22,090 bases of DNA from an uncultured Clostridia bacterium (GTDB lineage Bacteria; Bacillota; Clostridia; Oscillospirales; UMGS1783), in NCBI GenBank assembly GCA_937892635.1, contig CALBKB010000222.1:1-22090 (forward strand), given 5' to 3'. Below, one piece after another: positions 1 to 7,714 of the stretch. Below the pieces are notes generated by a model. It saw nothing but the letters and a program-made list of their open reading frames with translations, was not told where the DNA came from and did not search any database. Each line of letters starts with the position of its first letter. Position 1 is the first letter of the stretch. The position numbers and the translations under genes were made by a program.

Positions 1-945
1 TTCCCTGCTTGGATTCACAAACACATCGGCAGCGGTATAGATTTCCGCCAGCTCCTGCTGGTTATTGGTTCGGGAAATGGGCAGGATGTTGTCAGGTAAC
101 GTCTTGGCCTGTTCCGCCGACACACCCACTAACACGATATGATAACGATCATCCAACATTCCTGCGAGCGTCACAAAATCATCCAGCCCCTTACGCGGCC
201 CCCATACACTCGCAACACCCAAAATCATCCTTTTGTCCTGCAAACCATACCGCTCACGGAAGTTTCCGGACGTCGGCTTGAAAACGTCGGTGTTGACGGT
301 GTTATATACCACCTCCACCGGATATTCCTTCAAAAAACTCTCTTTGACCAGATCAGCCAGCCACTGCGAGGGGGTAATGATCGTCATATCGGCAACGCCG
401 GTAAACAAGGCACGCTTTTTGCCGTAATTCCATCGGCTGGCATCACACAAAGCACTTGCCGGATACTCCCCTTTTTGTGGACAATCGTGACATTGCGTCT
501 TCCATCGGTCACAACCGACAAAAGAAAAGTGCGAACAATGCCCGGTAAACGCCCAGCAGTCATGCAGCGTCCACTTGACCTGCATCTGCGGGCGGGATTT
601 AATCCAGGTAAACAACATCTCAATGTTGATATAATAGCCGTGAATGTTGTGCAACCACACCACATCGGGATCATACTCGTCGGCCCATTTCAAAAACTTA
701 CGCGTGGCCATTCGGCTGGCAAACCCGTGCCGATCGGTCAAGCGGGTATAAACACCGTGCAATCGAACATCCAAATCGTTGCCGATACGAACGCCATAAG
801 GTTTAAACGGCTCAGGCACAACACCGTCACGCCCAAAGGCAATTTTTACCTCATGCCCGTCCCTCTCATATTCCTTGGCAAGGGCCGCACATATCTTGCC
901 TGTCGATCCGGTGCCGCACACGGCATTGATAAGAAGTACTTTCAT
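1..945 (-). CDS. Glycosyltransferase family 4 (partial, C-terminus beyond left edge)
   Basis: The reading frame is open from an ATG at 945 to the window edge, giving 315 residues with no stop. The N-terminus (MKVLLINAVCGTGSTG) is the donor-side start typical of GT4 (GT-B fold) enzymes of capsule and colanic-acid type. Further signs are an HDCWAFTGHC motif near residues 128-137, a cysteine cluster at 137-155 (CSHF, CDRW, CHDC), VYNTVNTDVFKP at about 213-224, GVASVWGPRKGLDDF at about 243-257, and NPSRE at the cut edge, where the E-x7-E nucleotide-sugar motif begins. A GAGGAGGG ribosome site lies just upstream of the ATG. It is the last visible gene of the glycan operon, 21 bp after the GT2 stop, and should add one sugar to a lipid-linked glycan at the inner face of the membrane. 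Donor and acceptor are unknown. The GT4 call is firm; the substrate is not. Confidence 0.88.
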   Translation of the reverse strand, partial: MKVLLINAVCGTGSTGKICAALAKEYERDGHEVKIAFGRDGVVPEPFKPYGVRIGNDLDVRLHGVYTRLTDRHGFASRMATRKFLKWADEYDPDVVWLHNIHGYYINIEMLFTWIKSRPQMQVKWTLHDCWAFTGHCSHFSFVGCDRWKTQCHDCPQKGEYPASALCDASRWNYGKKRALFTGVADMTIITPSQWLADLVKESFLKEYPVEVVYNTVNTDVFKPTSGNFRERYGLQDKRMILGVASVWGPRKGLDDFVTLAGMLDDRYHIVLVGVSAEQAKTLPDNILPISRTNNQQELAEIYTAADVFVNPSRE

Positions 946-966
946 GTCAGCCCTCCTCGGCACTCG

Positions 967-1704
967 TCAACTCAGTATCAGTTTGGCAAACTCCATGGCC
1001 ACACACTCAACGATACATAACGGACTGTATCCGTTAGTGCGGTAACACTCGTATCTTGCCTTAATACGGTGTAAACACTGGCCCAACGATTTCTGCGTAG
1101 TGGTACCGCCGGTGCGGAAATTGGACAAGACCACGTTGCGGATCACGACCTTTTTCCCGGCTTTGCGCATGCGCAAGACCAAATCAAAATCATCGTACAT
1201 CGACCGACAGCGGTAAAGCCCCTGCTCCTCATAACATTTTTTGGGGATAAATGTGGTAGGATGATTCCAATTGCGGGTGCTGGGGAACCGATCCAATTTG
1301 GATCGTTTAACCAGGACGCTCCCATCCTCTTTTATCAGGTTTACATCAGCATAAAACACATCAAATGCCGTCTGCCGATAGGTCTCGACCACCGTTTCCA
1401 CGGCAATCGGCTCATACCAATCATCCGAATTGACCATGCCGATCAGTTGGCCCGTAGCCAAACGGATACCCTTATTCATAGCATCATAAATGCCCTTGTC
1501 CGGCTCACTGATGATACGGTAGGTATACCCCTTTTCCTGAAAACGCGATTCATATTCTTTGGCCACAGCTACCGTTTGATCCGTCGACGCCCCATCCACA
1601 ACCAGATACTCAATCTGCGGATAGGTTTGATTTAATACCGATTCTATCGCCTTGCGGATGGTCTTTTCACTGTTATAACAAACGGTAATAATGCTGACAA
1701 GCAC
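967..1704 (-). CDS. Glycosyltransferase family 2
   Basis: This 245-residue GT-A fold enzyme begins SIITVCYNSEKTI, the canonical GT2 start. It has VVDGASTDQT at about 35-44 and the metal/nucleotide-binding NSDDW at 92-96, followed by YRCRSMYDDFDLVLRM, a typical acceptor-side GT2 segment. It most resembles WcaA-like enzymes of exopolysaccharide clusters. No membrane helix is evident, so it is probably a peripheral cytoplasmic enzyme. The start codon is GTG. Its AGAGGAGAA ribosome site lies inside the last codons of the upstream epimerase gene, whose stop is only 3 bp before this start, so the two are probably translationally coupled. The sugar transferred cannot be read from the sequence. Confidence 0.9.
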   Translation of the reverse strand: MLVSIITVCYNSEKTIRKAIESVLNQTYPQIEYLVVDGASTDQTVAVAKEYESRFQEKGYTYRIISEPDKGIYDAMNKGIRLATGQLIGMVNSDDWYEPIAVETVVETYRQTAFDVFYADVNLIKEDGSVLVKRSKLDRFPSTRNWNHPTTFIPKKCYEEQGLYRCRSMYDDFDLVLRMRKAGKKVVIRNVVLSNFRTGGTTTQKSLGQCLHRIKARYECYRTNGYSPLCIVECVAMEFAKLILS

Positions 1705-1707
1705 GGC

Positions 1708-2586
1708 TTATTCTCCTCTTTCTGTGATTCGAATCGATTCGTCTAAGGTAAATTTCCGATAATCGACGGCATATTCGCTCAGCGACACCTCATAACACAT
1801 GCTGCCGAACGCCTTGTTGACCAGCCCCGTTACGTGGCTCATAAGCTTCAAAGCCCAACCCAAGCCCCGAACAAGGCAAATGTCCTTCCCTTGCGCCCGA
1901 GCGATTTTCTTGACTAAGTCGGTCGTGTTGGAATATTCAGCGTTTTGCGGCCAAAAGATGCCGCGCTCTTGGCGGTCGATCATCAGTCGAACAAATTCGG
2001 TCAAGTTCCCGATAAACAACATCGACCGTTGGTTGTTAACAGCAGGAAAAATCGGCAATTTCCGCGCCAGCTTGCTCAGAATCGGATAATTGCCCTTGCT
2101 CCCCGGCCCGTAGATCATGGGCGGACGCAAAATAACGACGCAAAACGCCTCGTCCTCCAGCGCAAGGATGCCCTTCTCCGCCTGAACCTTACTGTCACCG
2201 TAACTGTTCACCGGCGCCGTGGGTGTGTCCTTGGTGATCACCTTGGTTTTGCCAATCGGTGCACTCTCGCCGTAGACAATGGCCGAGCTCATAAAAATGA
2301 ACTGCTTAACGCCGTCTGCCTTTGCTTTTTTTGCCGTCTCCACCGTCAGATCGGTGTTGACCGCATAATATAACTCGGCCTTTTCGGGGCTGATTTTTCC
2401 GTTGTCGGAATGGGCAATGCCGGCCACGTGAAAGACGGCATCATATCCGGCGAAACTTTTGTCCCGCCACCTGCCGTCGATCATATCCACTGTGTCAACC
2501 TTATACTCCTGCGGCCATTGCGCCAGATACGCTTGGCATGAGGTGCCGATATAGCTGTTGGCTCCGGTAATCAGGATCTTCTTCAT
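1708..2586 (-). CDS. NAD-dependent epimerase/dehydratase (extended SDR, sugar-nucleotide type)
   Basis: The 292-residue protein has an extended short-chain dehydrogenase fold. Residues 3-14 (KILITGANSYIG) form the NAD(P) Rossmann motif, SSAIVYGES at 100-108 supplies the catalytic serine region, and Y129-x3-K133 (YGDSK) is the catalytic pair. RPPMIYGPGSKGNYP is the family's substrate-loop signature. The C-terminal part is shorter than in GalE (about 340 residues) and resembles WbpV/WbpK-like or UDP-N-acetylglucosamine 4-epimerase/4-reductase relatives. Its start overlaps the upstream sugar-transferase stop by 4 bp (ATGA), so it is translationally coupled. It probably makes the sugar nucleotide that the operon's transferases use. 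Epimerase, 4,6-dehydratase and 4-ketoreductase activities cannot be separated by eye. Confidence 0.85.
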   Translation of the reverse strand: MKKILITGANSYIGTSCQAYLAQWPQEYKVDTVDMIDGRWRDKSFAGYDAVFHVAGIAHSDNGKISPEKAELYYAVNTDLTVETAKKAKADGVKQFIFMSSAIVYGESAPIGKTKVITKDTPTAPVNSYGDSKVQAEKGILALEDEAFCVVILRPPMIYGPGSKGNYPILSKLARKLPIFPAVNNQRSMLFIGNLTEFVRLMIDRQERGIFWPQNAEYSNTTDLVKKIARAQGKDICLVRGLGWALKLMSHVTGLVNKAFGSMCYEVSLSEYAVDYRKFTLDESIRITERGE

Positions 2587-3200
2587 GATGTCTTATCCTT
2601 TTCCTTGTTGAGCTCTCCCGTACCGCCTTCCACCACGCCGTCACTCTTCAAGACCGACGTGATGGTGCCGAAAAAGCACTTGATATCAAAGACAAAACTC
2701 ATCTTTTCCACATATTCGCCATCCAGCTTAGCCTTAACCGGAATCTCCAATTCGTCTCGCCCATTGATCTGCGCCCAACCGGTAAGCCCCGGGCGCACGG
2801 CATTGGCTGCGTATTTATCACGCTCAGCAATCAAATCATCCTGATTCCATAACGCCGGACGGGGCCCGATTACCGACATATCTCCCTTGAGAATGTTGAT
2901 CAACTGCGGCAGCTCATCCAAACTCATCTTACGAATGAATTTCCCAATCGAAATCAGGTACTGATCCGGATCGGTCAGCTGATGGGTGGGAATATCGGGC
3001 GTGTTCACCTTCATACTGCGAAACTTATACAACCAAAACAACTCTTTATCTTTGCCTACGCGCTTCTGCTTAAAGATGGCAGGTCCCGGATCGTCAACCT
3101 TAATGGCAATGGCAATCACCAGCATCGGGATGGCCAACACCACAAGTCCGACAATCGACAAGATAATATCAATCATTCTCTTAAAAACTTTACTATACAT
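2583..3200 (-). CDS. Initiating phosphoglycosyl transferase (small, PglC/WcaJ C-terminal type)
   Basis: The 205 residues match the bacterial sugar transferase family. One hydrophobic segment at about 10-33 is the re-entrant membrane helix. It is followed by the amphipathic FKQKRVG region, YKFRSM at 59-63, and the catalytic Asp-Glu dyad in SLDELPQ (D95, E96). GDMSVIGPRP lies at about 106-115 and RPGLTGWAQINGRDE at 136-150. The length equals the minimal monotopic PglC type, without the four-helix WcaJ/WbaP N-terminus. The enzyme moves a sugar-1-phosphate onto undecaprenyl phosphate to start a glycan at the cytoplasmic membrane face. It overlaps the upstream acyltransferase by 8 bp and the downstream epimerase by 4 bp. 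Pairing with a PglD-like gene suggests an N-acylated amino-sugar as first sugar, which is inference. Confidence 0.93.
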   Translation of the reverse strand: MYSKVFKRMIDIILSIVGLVVLAIPMLVIAIAIKVDDPGPAIFKQKRVGKDKELFWLYKFRSMKVNTPDIPTHQLTDPDQYLISIGKFIRKMSLDELPQLINILKGDMSVIGPRPALWNQDDLIAERDKYAANAVRPGLTGWAQINGRDELEIPVKAKLDGEYVEKMSFVFDIKCFFGTITSVLKSDGVVEGGTGELNKEKDKTS

Positions 3201-3738
3201 GCTTGCTCACATCCTGTTCCTTCGCTTGAAATACCGAACCGCTGCCTACCTTGGTCTGCGCCGGCACCACTACCATGCCCGGCACCACGGCGTTACAATC
3301 GACGTGCACCGCCGCTTGACATCGCGCCGCATGATTGATAACGGCGCCCGCCGACACCAAGCATCCGCGATCCAGCACGGCAAGGGCATGCACGACCGCC
3401 ATGGGCTCTACGATACAACCCTCGGCAACCGTTGCCGACGCCGCTATATACGCCCTCGGCGAAAGTAAGCATTCGATGCGATACTGCTTTTGTTGGGCCA
3501 GCCTGTCCAACAACGCCAGTCGTACCCCCGGATTCCCAATAGCCACGGCGACACTACCAAACGTATCCCGCAACTGGGGCAAATCAGCCGTTGTTCCGAT
3601 CACCGACAGTCCGTCGGGCGCCTCTTTGGCCTGATCGTCGACAAAGGCAATTCGATCAAAGCAACCCATGCTTTGGGCAATCTCTTTGGCCACAAGCCCA
3701 TAGATGCCTGCGCCTATAATGAGTAGGTTTTTCTTCAT
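3193..3738 (-). CDS. PglD/NeuD-like sugar O/N-acyltransferase
   Basis: This is a 181-residue two-domain protein. Residues 1-90 form a Rossmann-like PglD N-terminal domain (LLIIGAGIYG start, IAFVDD at about 30-35, VAVAIGNPGVR at 63-73). Residues 92-170 are a left-handed beta-helix made of hexapeptide turns (ASATVAEGCIVEPMAVV and so on). Candidate catalytic histidines are H136 (INHAA) and H145 (VHVDC). The helix is about one coil shorter than in Campylobacter PglD and the usual DHD catalytic triplet is not evident. Acyl-CoA-dependent transfer to a UDP-amino sugar is therefore likely by family, but the exact acceptor is uncertain. It is first in the operon, preceded by a roughly 70-nt leader and a weak ribosome site, and overlaps the sugar transferase by 8 bp. 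Confidence 0.8.
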   Translation of the reverse strand: MKKNLLIIGAGIYGLVAKEIAQSMGCFDRIAFVDDQAKEAPDGLSVIGTTADLPQLRDTFGSVAVAIGNPGVRLALLDRLAQQKQYRIECLLSPRAYIAASATVAEGCIVEPMAVVHALAVLDRGCLVSAGAVINHAARCQAAVHVDCNAVVPGMVVVPAQTKVGSGSVFQAKEQDVSKHV

Positions 3739-3809
3739 GCAATTTCTCGATTCTCGTTTTATGTTGACAACACGAGCTTATGCCCTTTGAAAATTAGACG
3801 GCATAACTT

Positions 3810-3844
3810 AGGATAATTATACATGTTTTTTCTGTCAAAATCAA
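3810..3844 (-). promoter_or_regulatory. Candidate promoter for the glycan operon
   Basis: Two overlapping sigma-A-like arrangements exist on the minus strand. TTGATT (3844-3839) is 17 bp from a perfect TATAAT (3821-3816). TTGACA (3838-3833) is 17 bp from TATCCT (3815-3810). Either would start transcription about 65-75 nt before the PglD-like gene. The surrounding 3780-3890 is strongly AT-rich. No riboswitch-like fold was recognised in the leader. Confidence 0.55.
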
Positions 3845-3920
3845 CCCCTATAAGATTTTAGTATATTTATATTATTTTTATATGCGGTCGTTAGCGGCTT
3901 CTCCGCCCCTCAAACCCATA

Positions 3921-3952
3921 AAAACAAAAAGCCGACGGCTTGCGCCGTCGGC
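3921..3952 (-). terminator. Intrinsic terminator of the TIM-barrel/oxidoreductase operon
   Basis: A 9-bp perfect GC-rich stem (GCCGACGGC / GCCGTCGGC) has a 4-nt loop. On the minus strand it is followed by TTTTTGTTTTT. It lies 9 bp after the stop of the 3962-4813 gene and separates that operon from the glycan operon promoter. Confidence 0.9.
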
Positions 3953-3961
3953 CTTTGCTTG

Positions 3962-4813
3962 TTATTTATTTTCTTTTTCAGCACACCACTCGTTGAAGAT
4001 CTCCACGTCTTCTTTGAGCTCATCCATATCTCTCTGAAAGACACCGATAGCCGCCAAATCGTTGGGCTTGAGGGCGCTGAAGACTTCCTCGTACACGTCC
4101 TTGATAATCTGACGCTTCTCCTGCGGCTCCTTGCCGATAAACATCTGACCGCCGGCAAAAATCTTGAAGGCGATGATGGGCTTGGTAACCTGCTTGAGGG
4201 TGTTGAGCATGATGGGACGATCTTCGGGATAGAACACTACGTGAGCCTTTGTCTTACCCGACAAGAAACCGCTGGGCTCGCCTTCGCGGCCGCGGCGGGC
4301 ATTCTGCATGCAGGCCATGTAGAAGTCAATACCCCAATCTTCCTCTTCACATCTCTCGATAACGTCGGGACGGTGGGTGCCCAAACCGACAGGCACGCCC
4401 AGGTCTCTCCATACCTTGATGTTCTCTTTGATGACGTCAATGTTGTCTTTTTCAAAATTGAAGTCGGTGGTAGTGCCTTGATGATAGATGCCGATGGTGT
4501 TAAGCTTCTGCATTTCGCGCATGCTTACCTGCTGGTTCATCGGCATATACGGCTGCCAGATGCACTGAATGTTACCGCCCGCTCTCTGGTGTTCTTGGAG
4601 CAAACGCACCAGATAGGGATCGGCCAGAGGCAGCATGGTGTTAATGCCCAACTCCTCAATATGCTTGAAAGTTTCCTTAACCTTCTCGGCAGTGTAATAT
4701 TCCAGCATATCCGCGCCGGTTGTTTTGTCTTCGATATACGAATGCCCGGTAAACGGGTTATCGCCCACGATCAACTTCGATACTTTATGACCAAAAAAAT
4801 CTACGGTTTTCAT
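3962..4813 (-). CDS. TIM-barrel-like protein of unknown function, partner of adjacent oxidoreductase
   Basis: The 283-residue protein has no signal peptide or membrane segment. The alternation of beta and alpha segments and local resemblances suggest a (beta/alpha)8 barrel distantly like aldo/keto reductases: VSKLIVGDNPFTG at 11-23, ELGINTMLPLADP at 54-66, LGVPVGLGTHRPDVIE, IDFYMACMQN, and a C-terminal LAAIGVFQRDMDEL. The AKR catalytic Asp-Tyr-Lys-His set is not recognisable, so reductase activity should not be assumed. Histidines and acidic residues (GTHRPD, QCIWQPY) could bind metal. ATG at 4813 follows TAAGGAGAAAACAGT. The gene starts 12 bp after the Gfo/Idh/MocA gene and ends at a strong terminator, so the two form an operon. 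The pairing suggests it acts on an oxidised sugar made by its neighbour, which is inference. Confidence 0.7.
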   Translation of the reverse strand: MKTVDFFGHKVSKLIVGDNPFTGHSYIEDKTTGADMLEYYTAEKVKETFKHIEELGINTMLPLADPYLVRLLQEHQRAGGNIQCIWQPYMPMNQQVSMREMQKLNTIGIYHQGTTTDFNFEKDNIDVIKENIKVWRDLGVPVGLGTHRPDVIERCEEEDWGIDFYMACMQNARRGREGEPSGFLSGKTKAHVVFYPEDRPIMLNTLKQVTKPIIAFKIFAGGQMFIGKEPQEKRQIIKDVYEEVFSALKPNDLAAIGVFQRDMDELKEDVEIFNEWCAEKENK

Positions 4814-4825
4814 ACTGTTTTCTCC

Positions 4826-5881
4826 TTAAAATGTTATCGTTTCGCCGCTCTGCGCCGAGGCGTACAAAGCGTCAATAATTTCCATGAGCGTTACCGCTTC
4901 ATCAACCTTGACAAGGCATTCGGTCTTGTTTTGACAGCAGTCGACAAAATGATTGATCTCATCCCAGAACATGTTGTCATCACAAAGCTCGTAGGCCGTT
5001 TCGTTGAGCGTGTCCTCATTGGTCACTTCCACAATCTTTAAGCCCTTATCCGAACCGCTCAGTTGCAACAAAGCCCCTGCGTTTTGTCCGTTGATCTCAG
5101 CATACACTTCCGGCTTGCAAGACAGGAAAATGTTGCCCGATTTCACCGTCAGGTTGGCACCGTTTTCCAGATTGATAAAGCCCTTGATAATATCTTCGGT
5201 GTCGTTCTTATAGGTGTTTTTATCGGCCGACGGATAAACAGCCCCCGTCTCTTTGAGCCGAGTCGGTAGATCGTTGTTGATACGGCTCCAAAAAGCCGAA
5301 ACCGACTTGGGTTTGGGATAACCCATCAGATACAGCAACAGGTCAATCTCGTGAATGGCGCCGTCACGCAAAACACCACCGCCCAGGCTGCGATTGGTAA
5401 ACCAGCCGCGGAAGGTGACCATGCGGGTCAAGCGCGTCATGTCGGCACAAATGATGGGACCCATCTTGCCCGAATCTATGTACTCTTTGAGCTGTTGCAC
5501 ACTCTTACGGAATCGGGTGACCAGAGCAAACATAAAGACCTTGTCGCTACCCGCCAGCGCCTGACGGATCTCCTTGACCTCATCGGCATTGAGAGCAGGC
5601 GGCTTCTCGCAAAGCACGTGCTTGTTGCTCTTAATGGCGGCGAGCGCAATCTCCTTATGGGTGAATGTCGGGGTGGCAATACTCACCGCATCAATGGTCG
5701 GGTCGTTCAAAATGTCGTGATAATCGGTATACACTTGTTGGATCTGATACTCTTGTGCTATCTTTTGAGCCTGTTCGGCGTTAATATCGGAGATAGCCAC
5801 TACTTCACAATCCGGGTTTTGCTGATAGCCCTTTATGTGTCGCAGGGATATGTTTCCGGCGCCGATAATTCCGATTTTCAT
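4826..5881 (-). CDS. Gfo/Idh/MocA family NAD(P)-dependent sugar oxidoreductase
   Basis: Read from ATG 5881 the protein has 351 residues, the usual family length. The N-terminal Rossmann domain shows GIIGAGNIS (4-12) and SDINAEQAQ, a D at the end of beta-2 that favours NAD(H). CEKPPA (91-96) carries the catalytic lysine, and DGAIHEID (173-180) carries the catalytic histidine and acidic residue. The C-terminal half is the substrate-binding beta-sheet domain. A TTG six bases upstream is in frame but lies too close to the AGGGGAG ribosome site, so ATG at 5881 is preferred. It should oxidise or reduce a hydroxyl of a sugar, sugar acid or glycoside. It is the first gene of a two-gene operon divergent from an AraC regulator, which probably controls it. 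Confidence 0.9.
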   Translation of the reverse strand: MKIGIIGAGNISLRHIKGYQQNPDCEVVAISDINAEQAQKIAQEYQIQQVYTDYHDILNDPTIDAVSIATPTFTHKEIALAAIKSNKHVLCEKPPALNADEVKEIRQALAGSDKVFMFALVTRFRKSVQQLKEYIDSGKMGPIICADMTRLTRMVTFRGWFTNRSLGGGVLRDGAIHEIDLLLYLMGYPKPKSVSAFWSRINNDLPTRLKETGAVYPSADKNTYKNDTEDIIKGFINLENGANLTVKSGNIFLSCKPEVYAEINGQNAGALLQLSGSDKGLKIVEVTNEDTLNETAYELCDDNMFWDEINHFVDCCQNKTECLVKVDEAVTLMEIIDALYASAQSGETITF

Positions 5882-5907
5882 CGTCAATCGCTCCCCTTTC
5901 TACCTCC

Positions 5908-5935
5908 ATTATATCGCATTGCTCTTCAGTTACAA
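5908..5935 (-). promoter_or_regulatory. Candidate promoter of the Gfo/Idh/MocA - TIM-barrel operon
   Basis: On the minus strand, TTGTAA (5935-5930) is 16 bp from a perfect TATAAT (5913-5908). This places the start of transcription about 20 nt before the ATG at 5881. It is back to back with the AraC gene promoter about 40 bp away. Confidence 0.55.
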
Positions 5936-5974
5936 GTAATATTGAAAAAAACTATGGCAATTTTGTCTAAAATA

Positions 5975-6003
5975 TTGACTTTTGTCCGACGCCGCCGTAT
6001 CAT
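5975..6003 (+). promoter_or_regulatory. Promoter of the first AraC-family regulator
   Basis: TTGACT (5975-5980), a 17-bp spacer and TATCAT (5998-6003) are followed by a GAGGTGAT ribosome site at 6011-6018 and the ATG at 6022. The leader is very short. Confidence 0.6.
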
Positions 6004-6021
6004 AAAATCAGAGGTGATCCT

Positions 6022-6849
6022 ATGGATGAAATCGTACAAGAGCACACAAAATCAAAGTTTATCGGGCGCATCCTCAACAATCAACCCACCGTAAATTATA
6101 AATTTCACTGGCATGAAAATTGCGAAATCTGCCGCATCCTCAACAAGCCTTGTCAGTTCCTTGTTGACGGTCAGCTGATCGAAGCGGGCGTGGGCGATTT
6201 GATTTTTTTTAACGAATATACCGTCCACAAATTCATCATCACCGAGGATAACACCGACACCGTTATCATTCAATTCCCTTGGCGCTCGGTCATCCAGTAC
6301 GATCAGCCCTCCAAAAGCATCCAAATGCACATCACCGCCGAGCAGATTGGGCGCATATCGGGCCTGGAAGAAAAGATCGACGGCTTATTGCAACAGATCC
6401 TTTCCGAACAGCGCGTGGAAAAAGAGGAAAAAGAAAATCCCTTCCTATGCAGCCTGATCGCCGCCCTCTATTACCTGCTCGTGCGCCACTTCCCCGCCGA
6501 AAAGAAAAGCGGTGCCATCAAAAAAGACCGGGAAGAGTTTTATAAGGTGGTCGCCTATATCAAAGATCACTTTACCGAGCCGCTGACCGTCAATCAACTG
6601 GCCGAAGCCATGTATATGTCCCGCGCCAAGTTGTCGGCCCTCTTTCAGCGGTACGCCGGTATCGGCATAAACGAGTATATTAACTCCCTGCGCATCAAAA
6701 AGGCCAACTTCCTGCTCGACCAAGGAAACAAAATCACCGCCGCCGCCATGGAAAGCGGCTTTCAAAGCGTGCGCACCTTCAACAGCGTGTATAAGAAACA
6801 CATGGGCATGACCCCTTCGGAATTTGTGCAGGAAGTCGAATCCAAATAA
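6022..6849 (+). CDS. AraC-family transcriptional regulator (cupin sensor)
   Basis: The 275-residue protein has a cupin-like sensor at about 20-95 (KFHWHENCEICRI, a GDLIFF turn, NEYTVHKF), a linker helix at about 105-160, and a C-terminal double helix-turn-helix at about 172-272. In the second domain LTVNQLAEAMYMSRAKLSALF is helix-turn-helix 1, and FLLDQGNKITAAAMESGF followed by FNSVYKKHMGMTPSEF is the AraC signature. Sugar binding to the cupin is the family rule; the ligand is unknown. GAGGTGATCCT precedes the ATG. The gene is divergent from the 4826-5881 oxidoreductase operon, its likeliest target, and convergent with a second AraC gene with which it shares a terminator. Confidence 0.93.
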   Translation: MDEIVQEHTKSKFIGRILNNQPTVNYKFHWHENCEICRILNKPCQFLVDGQLIEAGVGDLIFFNEYTVHKFIITEDNTDTVIIQFPWRSVIQYDQPSKSIQMHITAEQIGRISGLEEKIDGLLQQILSEQRVEKEEKENPFLCSLIAALYYLLVRHFPAEKKSGAIKKDREEFYKVVAYIKDHFTEPLTVNQLAEAMYMSRAKLSALFQRYAGIGINEYINSLRIKKANFLLDQGNKITAAAMESGFQSVRTFNSVYKKHMGMTPSEFVQEVESK

Positions 6850-6880
6850 AAAGCACATGGCAAAAGCCATGTGCTTTTTT
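6850..6880. terminator. Bidirectional intrinsic terminator shared by two convergent AraC genes
   Basis: A 12-bp perfect stem (AAAGCACATGGC / GCCATGTGCTTT) with an AAAA loop is flanked by A-runs and T-runs on both sides, so it can stop transcription from either strand. It begins one base after the first regulator's stop, and the second regulator's TAA (6881-6879) sits inside its T-run. Confidence 0.92.
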
Positions 6881-7685
6881 AACATTCGCGCGGAGCGTGT
6901 TGAAAACGGCGCCGATAGGCACGGTAAAAGGCCGAATAATCGTTAAATCCGCAAGCGCCGGCCGCCTCGGTGGGCGAACTGCCCGCCCCGATCAGCTCGC
7001 GGGCGCGCAATAGCCGCTTAATGGTCACGTAATCCCACACCGTCGAGCCGGTGGCCGCCTTAAAAATACGGCACAGCTGCGGCTTGCTGATATAAAACTG
7101 GGCGGCAATCCGATCCAACGACAAGTCATCGGTCAGATGGTCGTTGATAAAGGCCACGATCCGATAGGCCAGCGGCGCCTCCCTTGTTTCGTTTTGCTCC
7201 CGCTTGCGCCACACCCGCGCAATTTCACCCAATAGCGCAGGCAAACAGGCCAGCACCTCGGTGCGCACGTCCTTCTCTGGCGCCATCATGCGCGCCATCA
7301 GCCGCGAGGCCGTATCGTCCGGAAAATCGGTGCGACGATATAAATTTCCCTTGCCAAGCTCCCGCTCATAAAAGGGCTGCATCAACATGCCCAGCCCATC
7401 AATCCCCTCAAAGATCGACTCGGAAAAATTAAGGGTGAAGCGCTTATAGGGCACGGACGTGTCAATATCAAAATAATGCGATTCGGCCCGCCGCATGATC
7501 AATAAATCACCCGGCCGCATGGGATATTCACTGCTCTCCACACGGTATACCCCGCGCCCCGACAGGAAACAATAAATCTCATGATTCTCATGCGTATGCA
7601 TGGTAAAGGGGCGCAAATCGGGCGTATTGGTATAGTTGTAGGAACAGGAAAACTCCTTATCGTTGTATCGAAAATATCTTTCCAT
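6879..7685 (-). CDS. AraC-family transcriptional regulator of the hexuronate operon (inferred)
   Basis: Read from ATG 7685 the protein has 268 residues. The cupin part shows FTMHTHENHEIYCFLSGRGVY near residues 28-48, with the HTH-x-NHE metal/sugar-pocket pattern, and then MRPGDLLIM. The C-terminal 100 residues are the DNA-binding domain: LSLDRIAAQFYISKPQLCRIF for helix-turn-helix 1, and SPTEAAGACGFNDYSAFYRAYRRRF for the second. A longer in-frame reading from a TTG at 7730 lacks a properly spaced ribosome site. The GGTGGTGAT before 7685 matches the GGTGAT sites of the neighbouring genes, so 7685 is chosen. It is divergent from uxaC with about 114 bp between them, which makes it the natural regulator of that operon; this is inference from layout. 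The DNA is more GC-rich than the other regulator. Confidence 0.9.
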   Translation of the reverse strand: MERYFRYNDKEFSCSYNYTNTPDLRPFTMHTHENHEIYCFLSGRGVYRVESSEYPMRPGDLLIMRRAESHYFDIDTSVPYKRFTLNFSESIFEGIDGLGMLMQPFYERELGKGNLYRRTDFPDDTASRLMARMMAPEKDVRTEVLACLPALLGEIARVWRKREQNETREAPLAYRIVAFINDHLTDDLSLDRIAAQFYISKPQLCRIFKAATGSTVWDYVTIKRLLRARELIGAGSSPTEAAGACGFNDYSAFYRAYRRRFQHAPREC

Positions 7686-7714
7686 TCTCATCACCACCCA
7701 CAGTTTACCATAAA

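Noticed and set aside
139..1020. A 293-codon open frame on the plus strand at the left edge
   Set aside because: The opposite strand encodes a convincing GT4 glycosyltransferase through the same bases. The plus-strand product has no recognisable feature.
3959..5041. A 360-codon open frame on the plus strand across the TIM-barrel/oxidoreductase pair
   Set aside because: It runs through a terminator hairpin and opposite two well-supported genes with good ribosome sites. Its own translation shows no domain.
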